A DNA stretch of 64,000 bases from Pseudomonas anguilliseptica (lineage in GTDB: Bacteria; Pseudomonadota; Gammaproteobacteria; Pseudomonadales; Pseudomonadaceae): the NCBI RefSeq assembly GCF_021375795.1, contig NZ_JAEIOI010000001.1, positions 124,001 to 188,000 on the forward strand, in the 5' to 3' direction. Below the pieces are notes generated by a model, which had not been told where the DNA came from, did not search any database, and saw only the letters and a list, made by a program, of their open reading frames with translations. Position 1 is the first letter of the stretch. Each line of letters begins with the position of its first letter. This document shows positions 1 to 8,138 of this stretch, piece by piece. A program made the translations under genes and the position numbers.

Positions 1-168
1 GTTCCGCCGGTGGAGCAGGTGATCGCCATCGCCGACTGCCGCCTGCATCACTACGGCAAGGCCTTCAAGGCTGGCCGCAAGGTCGGCCACGCCACCCTGC
101 GCTGCGCGGATCGCGCCACGCTGGACCAGCAGATCGCCGTGGTCGAGGCGCTGATCGCCAAGGCCTGA
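1..168 (+). CDS. purK: PurK C-terminus (N5-carboxyaminoimidazole ribonucleotide synthase), 5' truncated by window edge
   Basis: Only the last 55 codons are present, reading in frame from base 1 to a TGA at 166-168. PurK is the ATP-grasp enzyme that carboxylates AIR in de novo purine synthesis and normally sits next to purE. The visible tail contains HHYGKAFKAGRKVGHATL, which matches the conserved C-terminal K-x-x-R-x-G-R-K-x-G-H segment of PurK proteins. Nothing can be said about the ATP-grasp core, which lies outside the window. Confidence 0.85.
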   Translation, partial: VPPVEQVIAIADCRLHHYGKAFKAGRKVGHATLRCADRATLDQQIAVVEALIAKA

Positions 169-281
169 AAAATCGCTGCGGCCGTCTCACCGGCGGCCGC
201 AGCGGGAACCTTGGCGGCAGATATCCGTCTGATTGCGTAACGCCAGTATTGGCCCCTGCAACACACGCGGAGTGACGCACC

Positions 282-527
282 ATGAGCATTATCGGCATCA
301 TCTTTATCGGCCTGATCGTTGGCCTCATCGCGCGTTTTATCAAACCCGGCAACGACAGCATGGGCTGGATCATGACCATCCTGCTGGGTATCGGTGGCTC
401 CATCGCCGCCACCTACGGCGGCCAGGCACTGGGCATCTACAAGGTGGGCGAATCCGCCGGTTTTATCGGCGCGGTGATCGGCGCTGTGGTGCTGCTGGTA
501 ATCTACGGCGCTGTCAAAAAGGGCTAA
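282..527 (+). CDS. GlsB/YeaQ/YmgE family stress-response membrane protein
   Basis: This 81-residue protein is almost entirely hydrophobic. Three predicted membrane helices lie at about residues 2-18, 28-48 and 57-77, separated by short glycine-rich turns (for example KPGNDSMGW). Length and pattern fit the GlsB/YeaQ/YmgE (transglycosylase-associated) family. These small inner-membrane proteins are associated with general and envelope stress, but their biochemical role is unknown. A good ribosome site (CGGAGTG, nine bases before ATG) supports the start. The gene stands alone between purK and an exported DUF3299 protein. Confidence 0.85.
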   Translation: MSIIGIIFIGLIVGLIARFIKPGNDSMGWIMTILLGIGGSIAATYGGQALGIYKVGESAGFIGAVIGAVVLLVIYGAVKKG

Positions 528-561
528 GGCCCTGTCACTCCGCCGTCCTGTGAGCCCACCA

Positions 562-1095
562 ATGCGCTATCTGTTGTTACCCCTGCTGCTGCTCAGCACC
601 CTGGCCTGCGCCGAACTACCGGAAACCGATTGGCTGGAGCTGATGCCGCCGGAAGACCGCCAGGCCCTGGAGGAGATGCCGGAGATCAGTCACCAGGGCC
701 TTGAGCAGGACAGCGGCTTTTACAACCCCGGCGGCCTCAAGCAGCAGGATCAGAACCTGCCCGCGGTGATGTACTCGACGAAAACCGTTGCTGCCTTCGA
801 CGGTAAAGCTATCCGCCTGGGTGGCTACCCGGTGCCGCTGGAAACCGACAGCAAAGGCCGCAGCATATTGTTCTTCCTGGTTCCCTACCCCGGTGCCTGC
901 ATCCACGTGCCGCCGCCACCGCCGAACCAGCTGGTGCTGGTGCGCTACCCCAAAGGCATCGAACTCGAAGACATCTACAACCCCCTCTGGGTCAGCGGCA
1001 CGCTGAAGATCGAACAGGTCAACAATGAGCTGGCGGATGCGGCGTATGCCATGCAGGCGGATGTGGTTAGAGTGGTGACCGATGATGACCTGTAA
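562..1095 (+). CDS. exported DUF3299 domain protein
   Basis: The 177-residue product starts with a signal peptide (MRYLLLPLLLLSTLACA). A domain follows with the segments GGYPVPLE, VPYPGACIHVPPPPPNQ and DIYNPLWVSG, typical of DUF3299 proteins. These are periplasmic or exported proteins often found beside ABC-transporter or lipoprotein genes; their function is not known. A GTG twelve bases upstream (550) is also in frame, but the ATG at 562 puts the signal sequence right at the N-terminus, so I chose it. The 3' end lies 16 bases before the next start, so the two are probably cotranscribed. Confidence 0.8.
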   Translation: MRYLLLPLLLLSTLACAELPETDWLELMPPEDRQALEEMPEISHQGLEQDSGFYNPGGLKQQDQNLPAVMYSTKTVAAFDGKAIRLGGYPVPLETDSKGRSILFFLVPYPGACIHVPPPPPNQLVLVRYPKGIELEDIYNPLWVSGTLKIEQVNNELADAAYAMQADVVRVVTDDDL

Positions 1096-1111
1096 GCCTG
1101 GAGCCCCTGCC

Positions 1112-1579
1112 ATGAAAGCTGCCATCGTTGTGCTGTTGTGCCTGATCTCCGCCACCAGCATGGCCCTGGAAACCGGTGAGCGTTTGGCACCCTGGACCCT
1201 GCTCGATCAGCATGACCAGGCCTACACCCTGGACGATCAGCTGCAAGTATTGCTGGTAGCCCGCAGCATGGACGCCGCCAAACTCGTTGACGCCGCCCTG
1301 CAGGGCAAGCCCAAGGGCTATCTGGAGCAGCGCCACGCCGTGTTTCTCGCCGATATCAGCCGCATGCCGAGCATCATCGGCAAACTCTTCGCCATCCCCA
1401 AAATGCGTGACTACAACTACCGCATCATCCTCGACCGCGACGCCCGTATTGCCCCTCGCTACCCGGCAGACACTGCCAGCGTGCTGTGGCTCGACCTGCG
1501 CCAGGGCCAGCTACAGGGGCAACGCCGCTTTACCGATGCGGCCGAGTTGGCGCAGGCGTTGGAGGCGGCGGGGCAGTGA
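1112..1579 (+). CDS. exported protein of unknown function, thioredoxin-like without cysteines
   Basis: The product is 155 residues with a signal peptide (MKAAIVVLLCLISATSMA). The mature start, TGERLAPWTLLDQHDQAYTL, resembles the N-terminal strand of AhpC/TSA-type thioredoxin folds. There is no cysteine in the mature chain, so it cannot be a redox-active peroxiredoxin. The start at 1112 has a GGAG eight bases upstream; an in-frame ATG at 1082 would overlap the preceding gene and bury the signal peptide. It follows the DUF3299 gene closely, and the two may act together in the periplasm. Function unknown. Confidence 0.75.
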   Translation: MKAAIVVLLCLISATSMALETGERLAPWTLLDQHDQAYTLDDQLQVLLVARSMDAAKLVDAALQGKPKGYLEQRHAVFLADISRMPSIIGKLFAIPKMRDYNYRIILDRDARIAPRYPADTASVLWLDLRQGQLQGQRRFTDAAELAQALEAAGQ

Positions 1580-1612
1580 GCGTATTGCCGCCAGTCGCCA
1601 GGTAGACCTCTC

Positions 1613-2512
1613 TTATGCCGGTTCAGCCCACAGGCTCAGGTCGAGCTGGTGCTGCTGTCCGGCGCTCAGCACGCGAATGTCGTCCATGACGTTGGCGTGT
1701 TCGATGCACAGCATGCCCTGCCAGGCATCACTGGCGAATTGTGACAGGCGCTGGGCTTTGTCGATCCAGGGGTTCCACAGCACGGCCGAATTCGAGCCGC
1801 TGCTGTGCAGTTGGATGCGCCGCTGCCAGGCGTGATCGAGGATGCTCAGCTGTGCCGGGGTGTCTAGGTAGATGCGGTCAGTCTCGCCGCTGAATGTCAG
1901 CAGACCGTCCTGCTGACGTTGCTGCCAGTCTTCCAGGGTTTCGATATAGCGGCAGCCGTGCAGGCCTTCGACCGCGACGTGGCGAATATCGCTGATAGCA
2001 AAGTAACTGTGCAGCGCCTGGCTGATCGCCAGCGGCGTGTCGCCCAGATTGCGGCTGCTCAGCTGGATATGCAGGCGTTCATTCAGGCGAACCCTCAGGC
2101 GCAGTTCAGCCGCGTGAGGCCAGTCGGTCAGCGGTTGGGTGGTGCTGTTGTAGACGAATTCCAGCTGGACGCCGTCATCGTGCTGGTCGATGCCTAGCAG
2201 CTGCCAGTCAAGGCTGCGCACCAGGCCGTGGGCAGGTGCAGCGTCTGGCTGCCGATGCATGGCCTGCACCGCTTGCGGGTTGCGTTGCAGGTTGCCGAAC
2301 CATGGCCAGCAGACCGGCACACCGCCGCGCACGCCTTGCCCACGCTTGTAGGCAGCCTGCTCGCTGAGCCAGATCAGCGGCGGCTGGTCATCCTGCTGGT
2401 AGCTGAGAATCTGCGCGCCCTGCTGGCTGACCAGCAATTCATTCGCGCCATGGCGCACACGCCAGCAGGTCAGTTCGTCCAGTTCAAGGCGTTCAACAGC
2501 AGATCTGACCAT
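1613..2512 (-). CDS. D-hexose-6-phosphate mutarotase (YeaD type)
   Basis: The product is about 299 residues with the aldose-1-epimerase-like beta-sandwich motifs of the hexose-6-phosphate mutarotase branch. GGVPVCWPWFG is the phosphate/sugar-binding segment, SQALHSYFAI carries the catalytic histidine, and WQGMLCIEHANV carries the catalytic glutamate near the C-terminus. The family interconverts alpha and beta anomers of glucose-6-phosphate and related sugars in the cytoplasm. I prefer the ATG at 2512 (MVRSAVERL); a GTG at 2524 would add four residues. It is convergent with the exported-protein pair upstream and lies downstream of the adhesin locus. Confidence 0.85.
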   Translation of the reverse strand: MVRSAVERLELDELTCWRVRHGANELLVSQQGAQILSYQQDDQPPLIWLSEQAAYKRGQGVRGGVPVCWPWFGNLQRNPQAVQAMHRQPDAAPAHGLVRSLDWQLLGIDQHDDGVQLEFVYNSTTQPLTDWPHAAELRLRVRLNERLHIQLSSRNLGDTPLAISQALHSYFAISDIRHVAVEGLHGCRYIETLEDWQQRQQDGLLTFSGETDRIYLDTPAQLSILDHAWQRRIQLHSSGSNSAVLWNPWIDKAQRLSQFASDAWQGMLCIEHANVMDDIRVLSAGQQHQLDLSLWAEPA

Positions 2513-2571
2513 GGTGTGGCTCACAGGTGATGAAAGTAGCTATTGGAGCGCAGCTTGACCGCAGAAAGCAA

Positions 2572-2594
2572 AACGCCCGTCGGTGACGGGCGTT
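2572..2594 (-). terminator. intrinsic terminator after the adhesin gene
   Basis: A perfect 10-bp stem (AACGCCCGTC / GACGGGCGTT) has a 3-base loop. On the minus strand it is followed by TTTTGCTTT. It lies 25 bases past the adhesin stop. A near-identical hairpin with the same flank occurs at 8093-8123. Confidence 0.8.
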
Positions 2595-2618
2595 GTGTGT
2601 GCCAGGTTGCCAAGTGCT

Positions 2619-4724
2619 TTACCAGGAAACGCCGACGCCTAAGCCATAGGTGGTGGTCCTGGAACTGCCACCATCCGTGCCTGCCACTGAGGCTCGGATG
2701 ACGGTATTGGGGGTTACGCGAAAGGAGGAGCCAATCGCCAGTGAGGTGGCGTTCTGATAGTGACCAACACCAGCGCCCAGCGAGAATTGCTTGCCGGTGT
2801 CGACGTTGGGGATGTTGCTCATGGCCGATATACCGGCGATACCAGCGCTGAGTTGTTCGCGAGTTTGCCGCAGTTGGCGCACGTTGACCGCGTCGAAGTC
2901 AGCCGTGCCATCGGCCACGCCATGCACCTGGATCGGCATGCCCGTCGCCGAGTTGCTGAAGGTGGCGCCGTTATCATTGAGCGTTAGGCTCGATGAGTTG
3001 ATGCCGCCGGACATGGTTGCCTGGGTCTCGTTGACGATAAAGCCATGGGTGTTACCAAGGCCGTTGGTCAAGGTCATGGCCGAGGACGACTGCGCCGAAA
3101 CACCGGGGGTGAGGGCGATCTTGCCGTTCTGGTCCACCGTGGCGTGGGTGGCGTCGGTGTCTTTCATGACCACCGCAGTGCCACCGCTGGTGCTGAGGTT
3201 GGCACCCAGGATACTGCTGCCGGCGGTGCTGGTGACTGTGGTAGTGGCCGCGTTGCTGGAGACGTACTCGAGGGTGCCGTTGATATACACGTTGCCATCG
3301 ACAAACAGGTTGCCGTTGACCTTGTTCTGGTAGGTCTTGCCCGCCAGCAGGTTGCCGATGGTGACGTTCTGACCAATCGTCTGTGCGCTCTGGTGGATCT
3401 GCATGGCTCCTGAACCGATCCCGGATGTAGTGCCGCTGGTGCCATTGGTGGCCATGGTGCCGCCGTATCCGGATATCAGGTTGATGGTCGAGCTGTCGAC
3501 ATTGACCCGCGAGGTGGCGATGTTGCTGGTGGCCTCGATCACATAATTGCCGGCTGTGGCCGTGCTCTGGGTGTGGGCAGCACCGTTGCTGGCACGTAGC
3601 CGGGCCTGGCTGTCGGACAGGTAAAGCGAGCCGTTGTTGGCACCGTTGCTCGACACCATGTTGGCTTCATCGGCCTCGATCACCAGGCTGGTCACGGCGG
3701 TGCCATCGGTGACACTGCCAGCCAACTGGCTTGCTGCGACGCTGAGTGAGCCGCTGTTGTTGCCATTGTTGGAGGCGATGCTGGCCTGACCTGCATTGAT
3801 CGTCTGGCTGGTGCTGGCCGTACCATCGGTGACGGCACTGACAATATTTTGCGGCGTCACTGAATGTGAGGCGACATTGTTGCCGTCGCTGGAGGCGCTC
3901 AATACCTGCCCATTGACCACCACCATGCCGCTGTTGCCGTTGGGCGAGTAGATTTGGGCACCGCCAAAAACACTCAGTTGGCCGAGGGCGGTGATATTGC
4001 CTTGGGCGAACAGGTCCTGCACGTTCAGGCCGTTCCAGGTATTGGTCTGAATCACGCCACCTTGCGAGGTGCCATTGTCAGTGTGATAGGCATAGATGGA
4101 GGTACCACTGAGATCGGCCGCGGTGCCGTAGCACAGCGTCGAGCCGGCGATGACGAACATCCCAGCGCCGATAATCGGGGCGCTGTTGATACAGATGGGC
4201 TGCTGGCTGCCATTGGCACCTGGGGCGACGATGGGGTTGAGGTTGCTGGCGGCATTGCCCAGACTGCCGGCCGGCGCCGCAGGGATGTTTGGAACGATGG
4301 CGGGGGTGGCGCATTGGCCATTGTTCCAGGTCGAAGGGCTTTCGCATGTGCCGGGTGATGAGCTGCCGTTGGCCACGCAGGCGCTGCCGTTGAAGAAGTG
4401 CGTCGTACTGGTGGCCCCGCTGCTCTGGCAGGCCTGGTACTGGCTGGTCGGATTGGCTACGCAGGATGCGCCGTCATAGTAGTAGCCCGCATTGCTGCAG
4501 GATGAATAAGCAGGCGGTGCGGCGACGCAGGCATTGCCGTCATAGTAGGTGCCGGCTGCGCAGGAAATACCGTAGTCCGGAGAGGGCACTGCAACGCAGA
4601 GGCCGCCGGCATCTTCCGTGCCGGGAACACCACCGGCGGCTGTGCAGGGATCGCCCGTGGCCGCTTGTGCATGCAGGGCGAAAATAAACAGCAGCACGGT
4701 TACGGCATACCTGAAGAACTGCAT
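2619..4724 (-). CDS. YadA-like trimeric autotransporter adhesin with cysteine-rich N-terminus
   Basis: The product is 701 residues. A signal peptide occupies residues 1-21. A cysteine-rich region (27-138) holds ten cysteines in five cassettes, each ending in an aromatic-x-(D/N)G-x-x-C-type motif such as YYDGNACVA, YYDGASCVA and FFNGSACVA; two more cysteines are at 178 and 198. A long Ser/Thr/Asn/Gly-rich repetitive stalk follows. The C-terminus has the neck-like segment ADFDAVNVRQLRQ and a roughly 70-residue YadA-type membrane anchor (KQFSLGAGVGHYQNATSLAI) ending in Trp, as outer-membrane strands do. Trimeric autotransporters display a fibre for attachment or biofilm. Cysteines in the passenger are unusual for this family. 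The gene follows a small exported protein and a two-component pair on the same strand, suggesting dedicated control. The ligand is unknown. Confidence 0.85.
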   Translation of the reverse strand: MQFFRYAVTVLLFIFALHAQAATGDPCTAAGGVPGTEDAGGLCVAVPSPDYGISCAAGTYYDGNACVAAPPAYSSCSNAGYYYDGASCVANPTSQYQACQSSGATSTTHFFNGSACVANGSSSPGTCESPSTWNNGQCATPAIVPNIPAAPAGSLGNAASNLNPIVAPGANGSQQPICINSAPIIGAGMFVIAGSTLCYGTAADLSGTSIYAYHTDNGTSQGGVIQTNTWNGLNVQDLFAQGNITALGQLSVFGGAQIYSPNGNSGMVVVNGQVLSASSDGNNVASHSVTPQNIVSAVTDGTASTSQTINAGQASIASNNGNNSGSLSVAASQLAGSVTDGTAVTSLVIEADEANMVSSNGANNGSLYLSDSQARLRASNGAAHTQSTATAGNYVIEATSNIATSRVNVDSSTINLISGYGGTMATNGTSGTTSGIGSGAMQIHQSAQTIGQNVTIGNLLAGKTYQNKVNGNLFVDGNVYINGTLEYVSSNAATTTVTSTAGSSILGANLSTSGGTAVVMKDTDATHATVDQNGKIALTPGVSAQSSSAMTLTNGLGNTHGFIVNETQATMSGGINSSSLTLNDNGATFSNSATGMPIQVHGVADGTADFDAVNVRQLRQTREQLSAGIAGISAMSNIPNVDTGKQFSLGAGVGHYQNATSLAIGSSFRVTPNTVIRASVAGTDGGSSRTTTYGLGVGVSW

Positions 4725-4763
4725 GGCCTGTTACCTCTTATTATTTTATGGAGCTGGCCGGGC

Positions 4764-5312
4764 CTACCTGACCAGTTCTTCACTGACGATCAAGCAGCCT
4801 TTACCGGTGGGTACCAGCAGCGCCTGGATCTTCGGGCCGGGGTTGAGCAGCAGTACCCCGGTTTTGCCCAATGCTTGGGATTTCTGCCCTGGATAGTTCT
4901 TGTCGGCGGCCTTGGTGCAACGCTCATCGACATACACGATCATCCGATAGCTGGCGCTGCAGCCGGCTTGCTGGTTGGGTGCAAACGACATGCTGATCAG
5001 GGTTGTGCTGCCCTTGTCATTGGGCTGCACGAAGGTACCGCTGGCCAGGGCTGCGTCCGGATTATTGGGGAGCACCTGGAGCAGGCTGGTTTCTTTGCCA
5101 TTCGACAGCAGACTGCCCAATTGATGGGCGGTTGAAGCGCAGGAGATAGCGCCTTGCTTGAACATTTCCTGGGCCAGCGGATGCGGCTGTGCCGCTGATG
5201 CAGGTCGATCCTGCGCGCTGACGACCGTGGCCAGGCCTAGCAGCAGTGTGGACAGGAGGCGCCGTGTGGCGCTGAGGCTGGGTGATGTGTGCTGACTGTG
5301 AGTTGTATCCAT
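4764..5312 (-). CDS. small exported protein with four cysteines, upstream partner of the adhesin
   Basis: The 182-residue product has a Tat/Sec-like N-terminus: TRRLLSTLLLGLATVVSA is a basic stretch plus hydrophobic core, with cleavage predicted near residue 33. The mature protein has cysteines at 58, 118, 132 and 173, enough for two disulfides. I do not recognise a family. The start is MDTTHSQ; an upstream in-frame start would add eleven residues without a better signal. It ends 39 bases before the adhesin start on the same strand, so the two are very likely cotranscribed. A role as a periplasmic folding or assembly partner of the cysteine-rich adhesin is a guess from position and cysteine content only. 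Confidence 0.7.
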   Translation of the reverse strand: MDTTHSQHTSPSLSATRRLLSTLLLGLATVVSAQDRPASAAQPHPLAQEMFKQGAISCASTAHQLGSLLSNGKETSLLQVLPNNPDAALASGTFVQPNDKGSTTLISMSFAPNQQAGCSASYRMIVYVDERCTKAADKNYPGQKSQALGKTGVLLLNPGPKIQALLVPTGKGCLIVSEELVR

Positions 5313-5438
5313 CTTGAACACCCGTAACCTTTGCGCAGGCGGCACGTCAGCGCCGCTAATGGCTGAAAGCTATCAGGCTGTTGTGGCGATTCCCTTCAAA
5401 GACCTTCAGCGGTCATCAAGGTATTTGCAGGTACCGGT

Positions 5439-6122
5439 TTAGAGGAGGCGGATCGGTTGGCAGAGTTTGTAGCCCCAGGCGCGAATAGCCTTGATTGCGC
5501 CGGCCGGCGCGCCGGCCTCAATCAGTTTTTTACGTAGGCGGACAATCTGCAGTTCGAGGGCGGCCTTAGGGTCTTGTGCGGCGCTTTTGTCCAGCAATTC
5601 GAGCAATTGCCAGTTTTCCAGGCGGTGATCGGCCGCCAGGCTGAAAGCCCTCAGCAACGCGCTCTCGGCTGCCGTCAGGCTGATACGCTGCGCCGACAGG
5701 CCGTGCAGCATCAGGCTCTGTGGGTCGAGCCGCAGCAGATCGTCTGCGCGGTGCATATGCAGGCGGCGGGACAGGGCGGTGATGGCAGCGCGCAGTTCGT
5801 CGAGATCAGTCGGCTTGGGCAGGTAGATGTCTGCGCCACTGTCATAGCCGCGTACCCGGTCCGAGGGTAGGCGTCGCGCGGTGACCATGATGATGCCAAT
5901 GTCGGGTTGGGCCGCACGAATTCGCCGGGCCAGCGACAGGCCGTCTTCACCGGGCAGGTTGAGGTCGACGACGATCAGCTCGAATGTGCAAGTCTGTTCG
6001 GCTACGGCTTCGGCGCAATCGACGCCGGTAACGTGGTGGCCGTCTTCGCCCAGTACATCCAGCAAGGTGTGACGCAGCTCGTCATTGTCCTCGATGACCA
6101 GAATATTCAAACCGGTATCCAT
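5439..6122 (-). CDS. OmpR-family response regulator
   Basis: The product is 227 residues. The receiver domain occupies residues 1-120, with acidic residues E11/D12, phosphoacceptor D53 (VVDLNLPGEDG), the conserved Thr in MVTA and the Lys in YLPKPTDL. The C-terminal part (about 128-225) is a winged-helix DNA-binding domain (SLTAAESALLRAFS, IVRLRKKLIEAG, IRAWGYKLC). Its start overlaps the end of the kinase gene by 16 bases, so translation is coupled. It lies 127 bases upstream of the exported protein and adhesin genes, which are its most likely targets by position. The signal is unknown. Confidence 0.88.
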   Translation of the reverse strand: MDTGLNILVIEDNDELRHTLLDVLGEDGHHVTGVDCAEAVAEQTCTFELIVVDLNLPGEDGLSLARRIRAAQPDIGIIMVTARRLPSDRVRGYDSGADIYLPKPTDLDELRAAITALSRRLHMHRADDLLRLDPQSLMLHGLSAQRISLTAAESALLRAFSLAADHRLENWQLLELLDKSAAQDPKAALELQIVRLRKKLIEAGAPAGAIKAIRAWGYKLCQPIRLL

Positions 6123-8002
6123 AGACTGAACTCCACTGTGTCGGTGCGCGGTTGATAGTCCAGGCGAGCACCGAGCAATTGCGCCAGGTGATGCGCCAGG
6201 TACAGTCCGAGCCCGGAGCCGCTTTGGCTATGAGCCGTGGTGCCGCGATAGAACTTGCTGAACAGTTGCTCTGCGTCGGGCATCCCCGCTGTGCCAACTG
6301 GATTGCGGATGCGCAGCAGCAGGGCGGATTGTGCGTGTTCCAGGCTCAGCTCGACAAGCTGGTCAGCCGGGGCATATTTCAAGGCGTTGTCGATCAGGTT
6401 GGCGATGATGATCGTCAGTAGGCCCGCATCTGTATTTGCCTCCAGGGCAAAGCCCACCTGGGCCTGGATACGTGCCGGGTTGGTCGAGGTTTCGATGCAT
6501 TCGTAGACCAACTCGCTGATGTTGCTCAGGCTGTTCTGCGGTTGCAGGCGTTGGTGTTCGGCGAGTTCCGACAGGCGTGTGCGCTCGATGATGGCATCGA
6601 TGTTACTCAGCGCACGGCGCGCCCGTTCCATATAGGGGCCGGTGGTGCGGGTGGCGCTCAGGTTCATCACCGCAACCGCCAATGGTGTCTTGATTTCATG
6701 CGTGAGCATATCGATAAAGCGCCCCAGCGATTGTGCGTGGGTACGCTCCTGCTCCAGTTGCAGTTTGGTGGTCGAGGCTTGCAGGCGACCTGCTTCAAGC
6801 TCCTCACGTAGTAGGCGTGAGCGCTGCTGCAGCATGTAGAACATCAGCAGGGCGATCAGAAAACCCTGCATCAGGGTTGACTGCAGCGTCCATTCAGCGG
6901 CGTTACTGATGCCGAGGAAGGGCAACAGGAACAGCAGTTGCGAACTGCCCATGAACAGGTACAACGAGCGAATGTAACGTCGACTTGGAATGCCCTCCTG
7001 GCGTGTAGTGAAGGGCACCAGGGTAATAAACAGACTGGCCAGCAGGCCTGACAGTACATTGGCTTGCAAAGCCTGACGTTCCCAGCCTGCCAGATAAACC
7101 AGTGGCAGCAGCAGGGCTATCAGCAAGAAGACATTGATCCCGTAGAGCATCCAGCGGGCCGGGCGGTAAGGTTGCAGGATCGCTTTGTGGAACACGATGG
7201 CGCTTATATGCACCAGGATTACGGCCAGGCTGGTCATGCGGTCGGCAAAGCCCACCCAACTCTCGGGTACCAGTACCGTGAGGTAGCCCATAAGCGAAAA
7301 GGTATAGAGCACGTTGGTTAACTGATAAAGCACGAACAGCCCAACCACTTTCTGCCGGTACTGGGCGAAATCCTGAATGCCCCAGGCGACGATGCCAATC
7401 AGCAATGCCAGGTAGAAGAAATTCCAGATCGCCAGCTTTGCGTCCTCGCGCATGGCCGCTGCAGGTGGCAGGGCTTCGACGTGCAGCATGGAGGTGCTGC
7501 TGGTCTGCAGGCGCAGGAAGTACACACTGCTGGGGTCCTGGGGCGTGACCAGAAAGCCCAGGGAATTGATGCCTGGATCACTGTCGACGCCGAGTTGTCG
7601 ATCACCGTCGACGCGTTTCAACCACTGGCCGGGTTTATTGGGGTCTGCTTCGAACAGTTGGACCTGGTCGAGAAATGTCGGACGGATGCGCAGCTTCACA
7701 GCCCGATTGTCTGCTCGTGCACGCACTTCAATGCGTAACCAATGCGCACCATCGCTGTAGCCCTTACTCATCACTGCCCCTTGCAGGGGGCTGAAAGGGG
7801 TCTGCGCCACCTCAGCGATCGACAGCGTGCCACTGGGGTCGAGTAGCACGCCCTGCGAAATAAGCAGGCTGTTGGCCTGCGCCGTGGTCATGCACAGGAG
7901 CAGGCCGAGCAGTAACCAGAGGGCTGTAACGTGGCGATAGCGGTGCTGCTGCCCGTTGGTGTCACGCCAGGTCGCAGTGTCTGGGTTGTGCTCACATTCC
8001 AT
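6107..8002 (-). CDS. 7TMR-DISM sensor histidine kinase
   Basis: The product is 631 residues. After an N-terminal hydrophobic segment (about 24-43) comes a periplasmic 7TMR-DISMED2-type domain (about 45-180), a carbohydrate-binding-like fold with SDGAHWLRIEV and LRIRPTFLDQVQLFEAD. Seven membrane helices follow (about 190-392), then a short coiled coil. The kinase core has an H box MLTHEIKTP (phosphoacceptor H435), an N box NLIDNALKYA and a G box SGSGLGLYLAHH. The family senses small extracellular ligands through the DISMED2 domain. It is the first gene of a minus-strand set (kinase, regulator, exported protein, adhesin), which suggests that a surface or ligand signal controls adhesion. Confidence 0.87.
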   Translation of the reverse strand: MECEHNPDTATWRDTNGQQHRYRHVTALWLLLGLLLCMTTAQANSLLISQGVLLDPSGTLSIAEVAQTPFSPLQGAVMSKGYSDGAHWLRIEVRARADNRAVKLRIRPTFLDQVQLFEADPNKPGQWLKRVDGDRQLGVDSDPGINSLGFLVTPQDPSSVYFLRLQTSSTSMLHVEALPPAAAMREDAKLAIWNFFYLALLIGIVAWGIQDFAQYRQKVVGLFVLYQLTNVLYTFSLMGYLTVLVPESWVGFADRMTSLAVILVHISAIVFHKAILQPYRPARWMLYGINVFLLIALLLPLVYLAGWERQALQANVLSGLLASLFITLVPFTTRQEGIPSRRYIRSLYLFMGSSQLLFLLPFLGISNAAEWTLQSTLMQGFLIALLMFYMLQQRSRLLREELEAGRLQASTTKLQLEQERTHAQSLGRFIDMLTHEIKTPLAVAVMNLSATRTTGPYMERARRALSNIDAIIERTRLSELAEHQRLQPQNSLSNISELVYECIETSTNPARIQAQVGFALEANTDAGLLTIIIANLIDNALKYAPADQLVELSLEHAQSALLLRIRNPVGTAGMPDAEQLFSKFYRGTTAHSQSGSGLGLYLAHHLAQLLGARLDYQPRTDTVEFSLWIPV

Positions 8003-8092
8003 GTAATCCCGCTTCTTGTCTGCTGATGGCTAAGCCCGCAGGCGTGATCTTGCACGTGCTGGCCAACGCCTAACAAGTCTTGCCCGCAGAAA

Positions 8093-8123
8093 GCACAACG
8101 CCCGTCGGTGACGGGCGTTGTGC
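8093..8123 (-). terminator. hairpin terminator after the TRAP permease genes
   Basis: A perfect 14-bp stem (GCACAACGCCCGTC / GACGGGCGTTGTGC) has a GGT loop and lies 16 bases beyond the permease stop. It shares about 37 nearly identical bases, including the flank CCGCAGAAAGCA, with the hairpin at 2572-2594. On the minus strand it is followed by TTTCTGC rather than a long T run. Confidence 0.65.
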
Positions 8124-8138
8124 TGTAACAGCGGCGGT

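Noticed and set aside
2619-4724. The adhesin gene as a broken or phase-variable gene
   Set aside because: The frame is complete from signal peptide to terminal Trp, and I found no homopolymer or short tandem tract that would slip.
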